A stretch of 64,000 nt of DNA from Mycobacterium sp. IDR2000157661 (GTDB taxonomy: Bacteria; Actinomycetota; Actinomycetes; Mycobacteriales; Mycobacteriaceae), in contig NZ_CP081006.1 in NCBI RefSeq assembly GCF_022317005.1, forward strand, positions 2,232,001 through 2,296,000. The letters run 5' to 3'. A program made the translations under genes and the position numbers. The notes beneath the pieces were generated by a model, which saw only the letters and a list, made by a program, of their open reading frames with translations, searched no databases and had not been told where the DNA came from. Numbering within the stretch: the first letter of the stretch is position 1; the number at the start of each line of letters is the position of its first letter. Positions 45,377 to 53,355 of the stretch are shown in pieces.

Positions 45377-45793
45377 TCAGAAGGGGCTGCTGTTCTGCTG
45401 TCTCCGTGCGTCTTCGGGACGAGGACCGAAGCGGCGGATGTAGTCCTCGTGCATCTGGGCGTCCTTCTGCCGCCTGATGACATCGACGAGGGTGGGGTCC
45501 AGGTTGTGCTGCGCCAACCGATGGCGGCGCCAGACCTTGTTGAGGGCCAATGCCATCAGCAACGCCCAGATGTAGATCGGCGCCGTCATCTCGAGACGCA
45601 CGTAGAACGAGGCGGGCAACAGCCAGAAGGGGCCGAGGACGAGCAGCGGCGGTATGGCCATGCGGATCATGTGCCGACGAACGGCACCGGGTCCCGCCAG
45701 GTCGTTGGCGACCCATTCGCGCATGGACGCGGGAAGGATACGGCCGTAGCTGTAGGCGATGTACTGGATCAGGCTGGGGCGGGCGGCGGACAC
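45377..45793 (-). CDS. DUF5313 membrane protein
   Basis: This 138-residue protein begins VSAARPSLIQYIAYSYGRIL and contains YGRILPASMREWVANDLAGPGA, the hallmark of the mycobacterial DUF5313 family. Two central transmembrane helices follow, then a polar C-terminus. AAGGAG sits six bases before GTG 45793. It is 17 bases downstream of the MarR gene on the same strand, so it is probably co-transcribed and under its control. Function is unknown. Confidence 0.8.
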   Translation of the reverse strand: MSAARPSLIQYIAYSYGRILPASMREWVANDLAGPGAVRRHMIRMAIPPLLVLGPFWLLPASFYVRLEMTAPIYIWALLMALALNKVWRRHRLAQHNLDPTLVDVIRRQKDAQMHEDYIRRFGPRPEDARRQQNSSPF

Positions 45794-45810
45794 TGTTTCT
45801 CCTTGGGTGG

Positions 45811-46299
45811 TCAGTTGTCGAGTGCGCCCGCGGCCAATGCCGCGGTGTTCACGCGGGTGAGCACATCGCGAAGCACGTCGAGCTCGTCGAGACCGACGCC
45901 AAGGCGCTCGACCACGGCGGGCGGGATCTTCAGCGCACGCCGTCGCAGTTGGGTGCCCGCTCGCGTCAGCTCGACGTCGGTGGCGCGTTCGTCGATGGCA
46001 TTGCGGCACCGCGTGATCAAGCCCAGCGACTCCAACCGCTTGAGCATCGGCGACAGCGTTGCCGAGTCCATCTGCAGTGCACCGGCGATGTCCTTCACCG
46101 TCATCGGTCGGTGCGACCTGTCAGATCGCTGGTGGTCCCATAGCGCGAGCATCACCAGGTACTGCGGATGCGTCAGGCCCAGCGGCTCGAGCAGGGGGCG
46201 ATAGACGGCAAGTACCGCCCGGTTGGTGACCGCCAGCGCGAAACACACCTGCTGCTCCAGCGCGAGGGGGTCGATGTCGGGCGGTAGTGAGGTGGTCAC
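45811..46299 (-). CDS. OhrR-like MarR-family regulator
   Basis: This 162-residue winged-helix regulator starts with LEQQVCFALAVTNRA and YRPLLEPLGLTHPQYLVML, the pattern of OhrR peroxide sensors. C19 occupies the place of the reactive Cys. The helix-turn-helix is MDSATLSPMLKRLESLGLI. No ohr thiol-peroxidase gene is nearby, so target genes may include itself and the downstream DUF5313 gene. A perfect palindrome lies just upstream. Confidence 0.82.
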   Translation of the reverse strand: MTTSLPPDIDPLALEQQVCFALAVTNRAVLAVYRPLLEPLGLTHPQYLVMLALWDHQRSDRSHRPMTVKDIAGALQMDSATLSPMLKRLESLGLITRCRNAIDERATDVELTRAGTQLRRRALKIPPAVVERLGVGLDELDVLRDVLTRVNTAALAAGALDN

Positions 46300-46313
46300 T
46301 TCTCCATAGTGTG

Positions 46314-46324
46314 CTAACAGTTAG
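46314..46324. promoter_or_regulatory. Palindromic operator candidate for the MarR gene
   Basis: CTAACAGTTAG is a perfect 11-bp inverted repeat, 15 bases upstream of the MarR start, where autoregulatory MarR sites usually fall. Confidence 0.55.
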
Positions 46325-46394
46325 GGTGCGAACAATGTCGGGTGCGTCACAGGGTCGGGGTTTCGGATGCCCCCGATCCGGCGACCCTCCCTGC

Positions 46395-46556
46395 ATGTCA
46401 TCGTCCAACGACCCGTCGGTCCGACCCAAGGATGCGACCGAGGCCACCGAGGAGCAGCGCCTGATCCAGGACCGGTTGGATCACCGAAACGACGACCCCG
46501 AGGCGCCGGGAGGGCATCAGGACCGCCACGACGTCCCTGACGAGAACGGGCGTTAG
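46395..46556 (+). CDS. Small acidic hydrophilic protein
   Basis: This 53-residue protein beginning MSSSNDPSVRPKDATEATEE is very rich in Asp, Glu, Arg, His and Gln, with no hydrophobic segment, and is likely disordered. No clear ribosome site is seen, and an upstream in-frame ATG at 46335 would lengthen it. It sits between the divergent MarR gene and the ZIP gene. Conservation cannot be judged without a search. Confidence 0.45.
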   Translation: MSSSNDPSVRPKDATEATEEQRLIQDRLDHRNDDPEAPGGHQDRHDVPDENGR

Positions 46557-46607
46557 CCGCCCCTCGGCGGCGTTTCGATCCAACGTGGCACGGCTATAGT
46601 TCCCGCC

Positions 46608-47339
46608 GTGCTGACCGCTGTCTGGTTTGGTTTGGCCGCCTCCAGTGCGCTCGTCATAGGGTCGCTCGTCGGTGCGCGGTGGACCCCACCCAAGCGGGTG
46701 ACGGGGGTGCTGCTCGCCTTCGCCAGTGGAGCGCTGATCTCGGCGCTGGCCTTCGAGCTGTTCGAAGAGGCGTTCAAGATGGGCGGCGCGCTGCGGTCGG
46801 GCCTCGGCCTGCTCGCGGGAGCGGCGACGTTCGTCGCCATCGACACCACCCTGGACAGGTACATCAGCGGCAAGTCGGGCCCGCAGGCGCGTGAGGTCGT
46901 GTCCTCCGGTGCGCGCGGCGGGGTCGGCTTCGCACTGTTGGCCGCGGTGACGCTGGACGGCGTGCCGGAGAACCTTGCGCTGGGGGTGTCGCTGGTCGGA
47001 GGCGTGTCCATGTCACTGCTCGCGGCGATCTTCTTCTCCAATCTGCCCGAATCGCTGGTGGGAGCCGTCGCGATGCGCCATTCCGGCACCAGCCCGCGCG
47101 CCGTCGTGCTCACCTGGCTGATGTGTGGAGCCCTGCTGGCCGCCGCGGTTGTGGTGGGGCGCGCAGCCGTCGGCGGGCTGGACGAGCGTGCGCTCGCGCT
47201 GGCACTCTCGTTCGCCGGCGGTGCCGTACTGGCTTCGCTGGCCGACACCCTGATGCCCGAGGCCTTCGAGCACGGTCGGCCGCTCAACGCCTTCGCCACC
47301 GCGGGCGGGTTCTTCCTGTCGTTCATGCTCGCAGGCTGA
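46608..47339 (+). CDS. ZIP-family metal transporter-like protein
   Basis: This 243-residue membrane protein has about eight hydrophobic segments. The ZIP helix pattern is visible in LDGVPENLALGVSL (helix 4) and SNLPESLVGAVAMR (helix 5), where His is replaced by Asp/Asn/Glu, so metal specificity may differ from classical zinc transporters. GTG 46608 has TATAGT 7 bases upstream, typical of leaderless transcripts. It precedes the tRNA-Thr gene. Confidence 0.8.
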   Translation: MLTAVWFGLAASSALVIGSLVGARWTPPKRVTGVLLAFASGALISALAFELFEEAFKMGGALRSGLGLLAGAATFVAIDTTLDRYISGKSGPQAREVVSSGARGGVGFALLAAVTLDGVPENLALGVSLVGGVSMSLLAAIFFSNLPESLVGAVAMRHSGTSPRAVVLTWLMCGALLAAAVVVGRAAVGGLDERALALALSFAGGAVLASLADTLMPEAFEHGRPLNAFATAGGFFLSFMLAG

Positions 47340-47476
47340 TCGGGGCGGTTAAAGAGGCCGAAGGATTGGATTGTTGATTCGCCGCAGCGTACTGGCGGCT
47401 CGACCCCGGTGGCCTGACCCGGCTGGCAAGCCGGGCTGGTCACCCGTCGTAGAATGATGCCGGTTCATCGAGCCAG

Positions 47477-47549
47477 GCCGCGTTAGCTCAGCTGGTAGAG
47501 CGTCGCCCTTGTAAGGCGAATGTCGAGAGTTCGAGTCTCTCACGCGGCT
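47477..47549 (+). tRNA. tRNA-Thr (anticodon TGT)
   Basis: A cloverleaf folds without mismatch: acceptor GCCGCGT/ACGCGGC with discriminator T, D-arm GCTC/GAGC, anticodon arm TCGCC-CTTGTAA-GGCGA (anticodon TGT), variable loop ATGTC, and T-arm GAGAG-TTCGAGT-CTCTC. CCA is not encoded. Confidence 0.95.
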
Positions 47550-47584
47550 CCGATTCTGTCGGTCCTCGCGGCTAACGTCGTATT

Positions 47585-48025
47585 GTGTCGGTGTCCTGCC
47601 TCGGATGTGGCCTCGAACCCGATGGTCGTCGACGAAAAGTGTTTTGTTCCAACGCCTGCCAACAACTACACCGGCGGCGGAAGCTGCTGAGGGCCTGGCT
47701 CGAAACTGGAGTCTGTGGTCGCACTTCCTACCAAGGCAATTACGTTCGCGATCACCTGTTCGAACAGCAGGGTGGCTGCTGCGCTGTCTGCGGCATCAAG
47801 AGCGAGTGGAATGGCGTGACCTTGGCGATGGTCATGGACCACATCGATGGCGACGCCGACAACAACCGTCGTGAGAACTTGCGCCTGATCTGTCCCAACT
47901 GCGACCGGCGACAGCGCTATGCCGCGGGCCTGCGGGGCACGAGTTTATCGGGTCGGGCGTTTGGGCATCCGCTGCCCGACGAAAGGGTGTCCGCAGGTGA
48001 GTGTCAAAGACGATGTCCTCAGTGA
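47585..48025 (+). CDS. HNH endonuclease family protein
   Basis: This 146-residue protein has an N-terminal zinc finger (SCLGCG...CSNACQQ), a second CxxC (CCAVCG), and the HNH core MDHIDGDADNNRRENLRLICPNC. It is of the small phage/mobile type. It starts 35 bases after tRNA-Thr. TAACGT lies six bases before GTG 47585, fitting a leaderless transcript. The last 40 residues do not look like the usual tail, so a late frameshift is possible. The end overlaps the next gene by 29 bases. Confidence 0.75.
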   Translation: MSVSCLGCGLEPDGRRRKVFCSNACQQLHRRRKLLRAWLETGVCGRTSYQGNYVRDHLFEQQGGCCAVCGIKSEWNGVTLAMVMDHIDGDADNNRRENLRLICPNCDRRQRYAAGLRGTSLSGRAFGHPLPDERVSAGECQRRCPQ

Positions 48026-48326
48026 CTTCCCCCAGGTGTACCCGGGGCTGGAGCGAACGCAGGTCGAGCGCGTTCTCACCATCCTGGACCAGGGCGCCGG
48101 CACCGAAGGTAATCTCGCGCTGAGCATCGCGACCGCGCTCAATCCGACGGTGCCCGGCATCTCAGAACGCCTTCAGTCGTACAACAAGACCGGCGATGTC
48201 GACGACTACGTGCGCATCCTGCGCGGTGGTGTCGTGCTGTTGCTGCAGCGCTGGGAGTCCGGCGGCGAGCCCCCGAGCCCCGACAGCATCAGCACCGCGG
48301 TGGCGAGCGTCGAAAGCGACGCCTGA
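47997..48326 (+). CDS. Conserved hypothetical protein
   Basis: This 109-residue soluble protein begins VSVKDDVLSDFPQVYPGLER and appears mostly alpha-helical, with no motif I recognise. The GTG start lies inside the 3' end of the HNH gene (29-base overlap), with GCAGG close upstream. It converges on the decapeptide-repeat gene, leaving 2 bases between stops. Confidence 0.5.
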   Translation: MSVKDDVLSDFPQVYPGLERTQVERVLTILDQGAGTEGNLALSIATALNPTVPGISERLQSYNKTGDVDDYVRILRGGVVLLLQRWESGGEPPSPDSISTAVASVESDA

Positions 48327-48328
48327 CG

Positions 48329-49147
48329 TCACTCCTCGACGATGCGCTGTGAGGTGATCGTCCGCGACGACGAGCGCGCCCGTGGGCGCCGCCCGGGCAG
48401 CGGAATCCGGTCTGCGATGTTGCTCAGCGGGTTGACCACCTGGCTAAGTGTCACGACCGCCTCGTGCAGCGCGTCGATCGTCGGCGCCAGCGCCTCCAGA
48501 CCCGGTGCCAACCGGTTGAGAGTTTCGGCGACATCGGCCAGCTTGAGCAGCGGACCGTTCGGGTCGGTGAGCGTGTCGAGCAGGCCACCCTCGGCCAACA
48601 GCCGGTCGGCGACCCCGTCCTCGCGCAGCACTCGCTCGATGAGGCCGTCGTTGGCCAGCAACTGGTCGGCCAGTCCACCCGGCGCGATCACACGCGAAAG
48701 CGCACCGTCCTCGGTCGTCATCCGGTCCACGAGCCCGCCCTCAGCCATGACCTGATCCACCAGCCCGCCCGGGGCCACGGCTCGCGAGACGGCACCGTTC
48801 TCGGCCGTCAGCCGGTCCAACAGCCCGTCCTCGGTCGTCAGCTGATCCACCAGCCCGCCCTCGCGCAGCAGCCGGTCCAGCGGGCCGTTCGGCGCCAGTG
48901 CCCGGCCCAGCGGGGCGTCGTCGTCCATCAGTCGAGCCAGGCGATTCGCCCGCTCGACGGCGTCGTCGAGGCCCAGCATGTGCACCATCGACGCCGACCC
49001 GGTGCGAGGCACCGTGGTCGCCTCGCCGACGGCGCGCTGGGCGAGACCCACGGCGGTGGTGGCGACCGAGAGCCCGGCGTCGGCGACCGCCAACGACATC
49101 TTGACGGGGGCGGTCGCGAGGCCGGAGAAGGCTTTGCCGAGGTTCAT
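48329..49147 (-). CDS. Decapeptide-repeat protein
   Basis: This 272-residue protein has an N-terminal amphipathic helical part (LGKAFSGLATAPVKMSLAVA). Thirteen in-register 10-residue repeats follow at residues 76-205, with consensus (E/P)-(G/D/N)-G-L-x-D-(R/Q)-L-x-(A/T). Next comes a helical segment (LNRLAPGLEALAPTIDALHEAV) and a basic tail. No signal peptide or membrane helix is certain, although the N-terminal helix could be membrane-associated. Periodicity of exactly ten with an invariant Gly at position 3 suggests a regular solenoid or an extended amphipathic array. Function is unknown. Confidence 0.7.
   Translation of the reverse strand: MNLGKAFSGLATAPVKMSLAVADAGLSVATTAVGLAQRAVGEATTVPRTGSASMVHMLGLDDAVERANRLARLMDDDAPLGRALAPNGPLDRLLREGGLVDQLTTEDGLLDRLTAENGAVSRAVAPGGLVDQVMAEGGLVDRMTTEDGALSRVIAPGGLADQLLANDGLIERVLREDGVADRLLAEGGLLDTLTDPNGPLLKLADVAETLNRLAPGLEALAPTIDALHEAVVTLSQVVNPLSNIADRIPLPGRRPRARSSSRTITSQRIVEE
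48533..48922 (-). repeat. Thirteen 30-bp coding repeats
   Basis: These encode residues 76-205 of the decapeptide protein. Neighbouring units remain similar in DNA; for example, variants of GATCCACCAGCCCGCCC (plus strand) recur. This implies growth by tandem duplication. Confidence 0.65.
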
Positions 49148-49396
49148 CAGCTCAGTCTATGGACAGCGCGAGAACAACTCACCAGAACTGTGCACAGGAC
49201 CATGACGAGCGAACGGGGGAAGTCCGGGCCAGATCCACGGTTGAAGCGGTGGGGATGAGCTCGGGGGAAGCGCTGCGGCGAAAAGATCCCCCGTCCGGGT
49301 GATCGATACCCCGCTTTCAGGGCCTGCCGCCGGAGTGCAGCCGGTGATTGCATTGTGGTGTCCGTATACGCTTCCCTCCAAAGGACTTTCAGACTC

Positions 49397-49627
49397 ATGT
49401 CAGACGTCGCCGTCACCTTCCTTCTCGTGTTTGCCGCGCTCACCCCCCTGTACATCCCGGTCGCCGTGACCCTTGTCGACTGGCTCGTCACGTGGCGTCG
49501 GCGCAGCCGGCTCACCCGCGCGCAGGCCGCGACCTCAGTCGTTCGTGCCGGTCATCCTGATGAAACTCGACGCCGCTTCAGCGCGATTGGTGGCGTGCAG
49601 TTTGCGAAGAATGCGCTTGACGTGTGA
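49397..49627 (+). CDS. Small putative membrane protein overlapping luxR
   Basis: A 76-residue frame begins MSDVAVTFLLVFAALTPLYI, with one or two hydrophobic segments and then a basic WRRRSRL region. The N-terminal half looks like a genuine membrane helix. The last 93 bases run antisense through the 3' end of the LuxR gene, so the C-terminal half may be spurious. I do not recognise a family. Confidence 0.4.
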   Translation: MSDVAVTFLLVFAALTPLYIPVAVTLVDWLVTWRRRSRLTRAQAATSVVRAGHPDETRRRFSAIGGVQFAKNALDV

Positions 49628-50665
49628 CTTGACCGTGCCGGTGGAGATGACGAGTTGTTGGGCGATCTGCTGATTCGTGCGACCGGCGGCCATCAAGCGG
49701 AGCACCTCCACCTCCCGCCGAGTCAACACTTCGGACACCGCGAAATTGACGTCGACCAGCGAACGTGCTGCGGTACTGCGTTGCGCCGGTTCGACTTTGC
49801 GCAGGTCGAGATCGGCGTCCTCGAGCGCGCGAGCGGCGGCGTCGGCGGTCGCCAGCGCCTTCCGGACTTCGGCGTGCTGGCGGCGCATCCGTTCGAGCAG
49901 CACGGTCCGCTCGTAGGCGTAGCCGAACCCTTCGGCGAACGCCCACACCGTGTCCCTGTCGATCTCGTCGACGGTGCACCCGCTGTACAGCCGGTCGGCA
50001 TGTAGGAATCCGATCACCTTGCCCGTCGGCATCACCGGAGCCGCCACGTATGACCGCGTCAGCGAGAACTCGACGATCGGGCGGTTGACGCGAGGATCGC
50101 GCACCGCGTCGTGCACGATCGCGGGACGATGGCGGCGGACCATCTCCGTCTCCAGGAGCATGTGATCCAGAGGCGGTGCGACGGACTGCGCATAGGCCAC
50201 CATCTTCGCCGCCCCCTCCGTATCGTCGCCGAAGTAGGCCGCTTCCATCATCATTCGACCCTCGTGCACACGAAAGAGCACTGCCCGGTCGAACCCGCAG
50301 GACTCCACCAGTTCGCGCGGCGCCCGGTCGACGATGTCGGCGACATCCTCGATGGCTCTGAGTTTGCTCAGTGCCTCCTGCACGTTGAGCAGGGCCAGGG
50401 TCCGGCGGCGGGCGGTCTCCTCGAGCAGTTGGCGTTCCAGCACCGAGAGGTCGAGCAGGGCGTCCAGGGCGTCGAGGGCGTGGTCGTCGCCCGTGCGTTC
50501 CAGCGCCTCGCGCACCGCACCGGAGTGCCCGTCGATCGCCTCGGCCACCTCCCGCGCGCGGGCCGCGTCGACCAGCGGTGCCCGCAGGCGAGGCCGCGAC
50601 GCCCACCCGGGGTGGTCGTCGTCGGTCAGCGCGGTCGGCGGCGGAGGTTCGTCGAAGCTGGACAC
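49535..50665 (-). CDS. GAF-domain LuxR-type transcriptional regulator
   Basis: This 376-residue regulator has a helical N-terminus (about 25-95), a GAF-like sensory domain (about 105-250, with FDRAVLFRVHEGRMMMEA), a coiled linker (260-300) and a C-terminal LuxR HTH (TRREVEVLRLMAAGRTNQQIA...SHVKRILRKL). No receiver domain is present, so it senses a small molecule directly. It is divergent from the P450 gene 118 bases away and may control it. AGAGGA lies about ten bases before the GTG. Confidence 0.85.
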   Translation of the reverse strand: MSSFDEPPPPTALTDDDHPGWASRPRLRAPLVDAARAREVAEAIDGHSGAVREALERTGDDHALDALDALLDLSVLERQLLEETARRRTLALLNVQEALSKLRAIEDVADIVDRAPRELVESCGFDRAVLFRVHEGRMMMEAAYFGDDTEGAAKMVAYAQSVAPPLDHMLLETEMVRRHRPAIVHDAVRDPRVNRPIVEFSLTRSYVAAPVMPTGKVIGFLHADRLYSGCTVDEIDRDTVWAFAEGFGYAYERTVLLERMRRQHAEVRKALATADAAARALEDADLDLRKVEPAQRSTAARSLVDVNFAVSEVLTRREVEVLRLMAAGRTNQQIAQQLVISTGTVKSHVKRILRKLHATNRAEAASSFIRMTGTND

Positions 50666-50783
50666 GGTGCGTCGATCCTCTCACCGGAATCGGTCGCGGT
50701 GATCCCGATACACCCTTTTGGTCGCGCAATTGACCCCCGTCGGAGGATCGACCTACATTCGGCGGCGGCGAAGGATCATTGTC

Positions 50784-52019
50784 ATGACCTCCACCACATC
50801 GGATGCGCTGGACCTGCTGACGACGCCCCTCGGCGTCGCCGACCCTTATCCGCTCTACGACGCCCTGCGCGCCGACTCGCCGGTCGCGGGCTATCGCGAC
50901 TGGCCGCCAGGAACAGTGCCCGGCGCCGACGAGCCCGTGACGGCGTGGGCGTTGTTCGGCTACCACCAGGTCTTCGCCGCCACCCGCGACCACGAGACGT
51001 TCTCCTCGCGGGACCCCATTCAGGAAGCGTCGTCGGCGCCGAGCCTGATGCTGGTGAACACCGACCCGCCGGCTCACACCGGTCAGCGGAAACTGTTGAG
51101 CCAGGCGTTCTCTCCGCGACGGATCAAGCGTCTGGGCGGCTGGCTGGACGGGCTGGTGCCCACCCTGCTCGACGACCTGGGCGACGGCGAGGTCGACGTC
51201 ATGGGGTTCGCCGCCGAGGTCCCGGCGAGGGCGATGGTGCGACTGCTGGGCCTGCCGGACGGCGACCATGTCCGATTCCGGCGCTGGGCCAACGCCTTCA
51301 TGTTGTCGTCGGCGATGACTCCCGAAGAGCGGATGAGCAGCAACCAGGAGATGGTTTCGGCGTTCAGCGAGCGGCTGGCCGAGCACAGTGTTCGGGTCGC
51401 GCAGCGGACGGAGGGCGACGTGGAGGACGCCGAGGACTTGATCTCGGCGCTGCTGCGTGCCGAGGTCGACGGTCAGCGCCTCACCGCCGAGGAGATCGTG
51501 CGGTTCTGCGTCACGCTCGTGGTCGCAGGCACGGAGACCACCACCTACCTGATCGGCAATCTGCTGCGCGCGCTGGCGCGGGAGCCAGAGGTCACTGCGC
51601 TGTTGCGCAACGATCGCTCCCTGCTCAACGCCTTTATCGAAGAAGAGATGCGGCTCAACGGTCCTCCGCAACGGCTCTTCCGCATCGCCACCCGCGATGT
51701 CGAGGTCGGTCGGTCTGTGATCCGGGAGGGAGAGTGGGTGGCACTGTTCTTCGGGGCCGCCAACCGGGATCCCGCGGTGTTCGCCGAACCCGGCCGCTTC
51801 CGGCTGGACAGACCGAATGTGCGGCAACACCTGACGATGGGCCATGGTGTGCACTTCTGCCTCGGTGGTCCCCTTGCGCGACTGGAGGCCGTCGCGGTCC
51901 TCAACGGGGTGCTGGATCGCTATGAGTCCATCGAACTCGTCGACGATCCCGGGGTGAAGCAGACGGCGAGTCTGCTCACGCACGGTTACGTCCGGCTGCC
52001 GCTGAGGCTGTCGCGATGA
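50784..52019 (+). CDS. Cytochrome P450
   Basis: This 411-residue bacterial P450 has an I-helix oxygen-binding motif VAGTETTTYL near residue 249, an ExxR-like segment (EEEMRLNG near 290), and the heme loop MGHGVHFCLGGPLARLE with the axial Cys. No substrate can be named. ATG 50784 is preceded by AAGGATCATT. The next gene overlaps by 4 bases, so they form an operon possibly regulated by the divergent LuxR gene. Confidence 0.88.
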   Translation: MTSTTSDALDLLTTPLGVADPYPLYDALRADSPVAGYRDWPPGTVPGADEPVTAWALFGYHQVFAATRDHETFSSRDPIQEASSAPSLMLVNTDPPAHTGQRKLLSQAFSPRRIKRLGGWLDGLVPTLLDDLGDGEVDVMGFAAEVPARAMVRLLGLPDGDHVRFRRWANAFMLSSAMTPEERMSSNQEMVSAFSERLAEHSVRVAQRTEGDVEDAEDLISALLRAEVDGQRLTAEEIVRFCVTLVVAGTETTTYLIGNLLRALAREPEVTALLRNDRSLLNAFIEEEMRLNGPPQRLFRIATRDVEVGRSVIREGEWVALFFGAANRDPAVFAEPGRFRLDRPNVRQHLTMGHGVHFCLGGPLARLEAVAVLNGVLDRYESIELVDDPGVKQTASLLTHGYVRLPLRLSR

Positions 52020-52429
52020 CGACCGCATGCGCCACCCGAAACATCAACGCCACCACAGCCATCTACGAGGCGGTGCCCGCCGGCGATCTCGCCACCGCGT
52101 TGACCTACCTCGACCCCGAGATCCGCATCACCTACTACGGAACGCCGGCGATTCCCTACGCAGGCGACTACCGGGGCATCGAGGAGGCCAAGCGGTTCTT
52201 CACGGCGGTCGGATCCACCATCCAGATCGTCGACATGCAGGTGTGGAAATTCATCGCCGAGGGTGACGAACTCGCGGCGTGGGGCCGCCAACGATTCCGG
52301 CGGCTGCAGACCGGTCACGAATGGGAGTCGGAATTCGCCCACATCATCACGATGCGCGACGGGCGGTGGCTCTACTTCCGCGACTTCATGAACTCGGCGC
52401 TGACGTTGGAGGCGTTCAGCGACCGGTGA
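52016..52429 (+). CDS. NTF2/SnoaL-like protein
   Basis: This 137-residue protein has the NTF2-like alpha+beta cone pattern, starting with [20 protein letters not shown] and containing [16 protein letters not shown]. Such proteins are isomerases, dehydratases or binding proteins, and coupling to a P450 (ATGA overlap) suggests action on its product. The 3' end overlaps the convergent HIT gene by 14 bases. Confidence 0.75.
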   Translation: MTTACATRNINATTAIYEAVPAGDLATALTYLDPEIRITYYGTPAIPYAGDYRGIEEAKRFFTAVGSTIQIVDMQVWKFIAEGDELAAWGRQRFRRLQTGHEWESEFAHIITMRDGRWLYFRDFMNSALTLEAFSDR

Positions 52430-52826
52430 TGTCGGCCAGTGCCTCCTTGATCTTGGCCTGTGCCTCGTCCAGCGACTTCGGCTCGGGGTTCGGGTCGGCG
52501 TTGGCGAAGCCGAAGTCGGACAACTCGCGGGCCGGGAAGACGTGCACGTGCAGATGTGGCACCTCGAGCCCGGCGATGATGACACCGGCCCGCTCGACAT
52601 CGAACGCCTGGGACACCGCCTTGCCGATCAGTTGTGAGACCTCCATGACCCGGCCGAACTGCGCGGGTTCGACGTCCTGCCAGTTGTCGATCTCGGCGCG
52701 CGGTACCACCAGCGTGTGGCCCTGGGTGATGGGAGCGATCGTCAGGAAGGCGACGATGTCGTCGTCCTCGTATACGAATCGCCCGGGGATCTCGCCGTTG
52801 ATGATCTTGGTGAAGACGGTCGCCAT
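52416..52826 (-). CDS. HIT-family nucleotide hydrolase/transferase
   Basis: This 136-residue protein begins [18 protein letters not shown] and has the histidine triad HLHVHVFP near residue 98. HIT proteins hydrolyse AMP or GMP conjugates. I chose ATG 52826; the preceding in-frame sequence is the tail of a decayed HNH gene. On the minus strand TATGCT sits 7 bases before the ATG, so HIT likely has its own leaderless promoter. Confidence 0.88.
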   Translation of the reverse strand: MATVFTKIINGEIPGRFVYEDDDIVAFLTIAPITQGHTLVVPRAEIDNWQDVEPAQFGRVMEVSQLIGKAVSQAFDVERAGVIIAGLEVPHLHVHVFPARELSDFGFANADPNPEPKSLDEAQAKIKEALADITGR

Positions 52827-53267
52827 GGCACCGAGCATAGTGAGCGCCGTGGCTGGCTCGACGCGCGCGGTTGAGAAGGGCGTCGGGTCGCCGGCGGTGC
52901 CGCCTGTGCTGCTGGCCCGGATACCGTCGGGAGAAGCCGAAACACCCTGGGAGGGCGGAGGTCTGGTCTGTGCGTTGGTATCGATCGCCGGCTGTTGGGC
53001 GGCGTTCAGTGCGCGTTCGGACTTGATTCGTGCGGCGTAGTCGGTGGCGCGTGGGCGGCGTCGGCGCGGCATCTTGAGGGTCTTGTGGCATGGCTCGGAT
53101 GGGCTTGTGGCGCGTGGTAATGCAGCGGTGGTGGTGTCCCAGTCCGGGAACAGGATTCGGCCGTCGGGATGGGTGGTGTATGTCCGACCCGACGGTGCAG
53201 TCCAGGTGATGGTCCCGTCAGGTGATTGTTGATCTCGCCAGCCACAGAAGGTTTTCAACAGATGATG
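52827..53267 (-). pseudogene. C-terminal fragment of DUF222/HNH (13E12-type) gene
   Basis: On the minus strand this reads [14 protein letters not shown], then [15 protein letters not shown], a helical Arg-rich [15 protein letters not shown], and a Pro-rich tail. That is the C-terminal third of the mycobacterial 13E12/DUF222 HNH family. It has no start of its own. Its 5' edge is the 9-bp repeat shared with the other fragment at 55258, and joining the two restores the frame. The tail continues in frame into the HIT gene, so its true end cannot be placed. Confidence 0.75.
53259..53267. repeat. 9-bp direct repeat, left copy
   Basis: CAGATGATG, identical to 55258-55266. It codes (minus strand, CATCATCTG) for the His-His-Leu of the HNH motif in both gene fragments. 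Confidence 0.75.
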
Positions 53268-53355
53268 TCATCGACTGCGCTAATTACACTTCAGCAGACC
53301 TCTTTGAACTGCGTGGCGTCTGTCGACGCGCTCCCCCGGGAACTAGACTTCCGCA

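Noticed and set aside
49578..52028. An open frame of about 816 codons on the minus strand covering the P450 gene.
   Set aside because: It is antisense to a P450 with all family motifs and in another frame of the LuxR gene; low-complexity Arg/Pro-rich translation.
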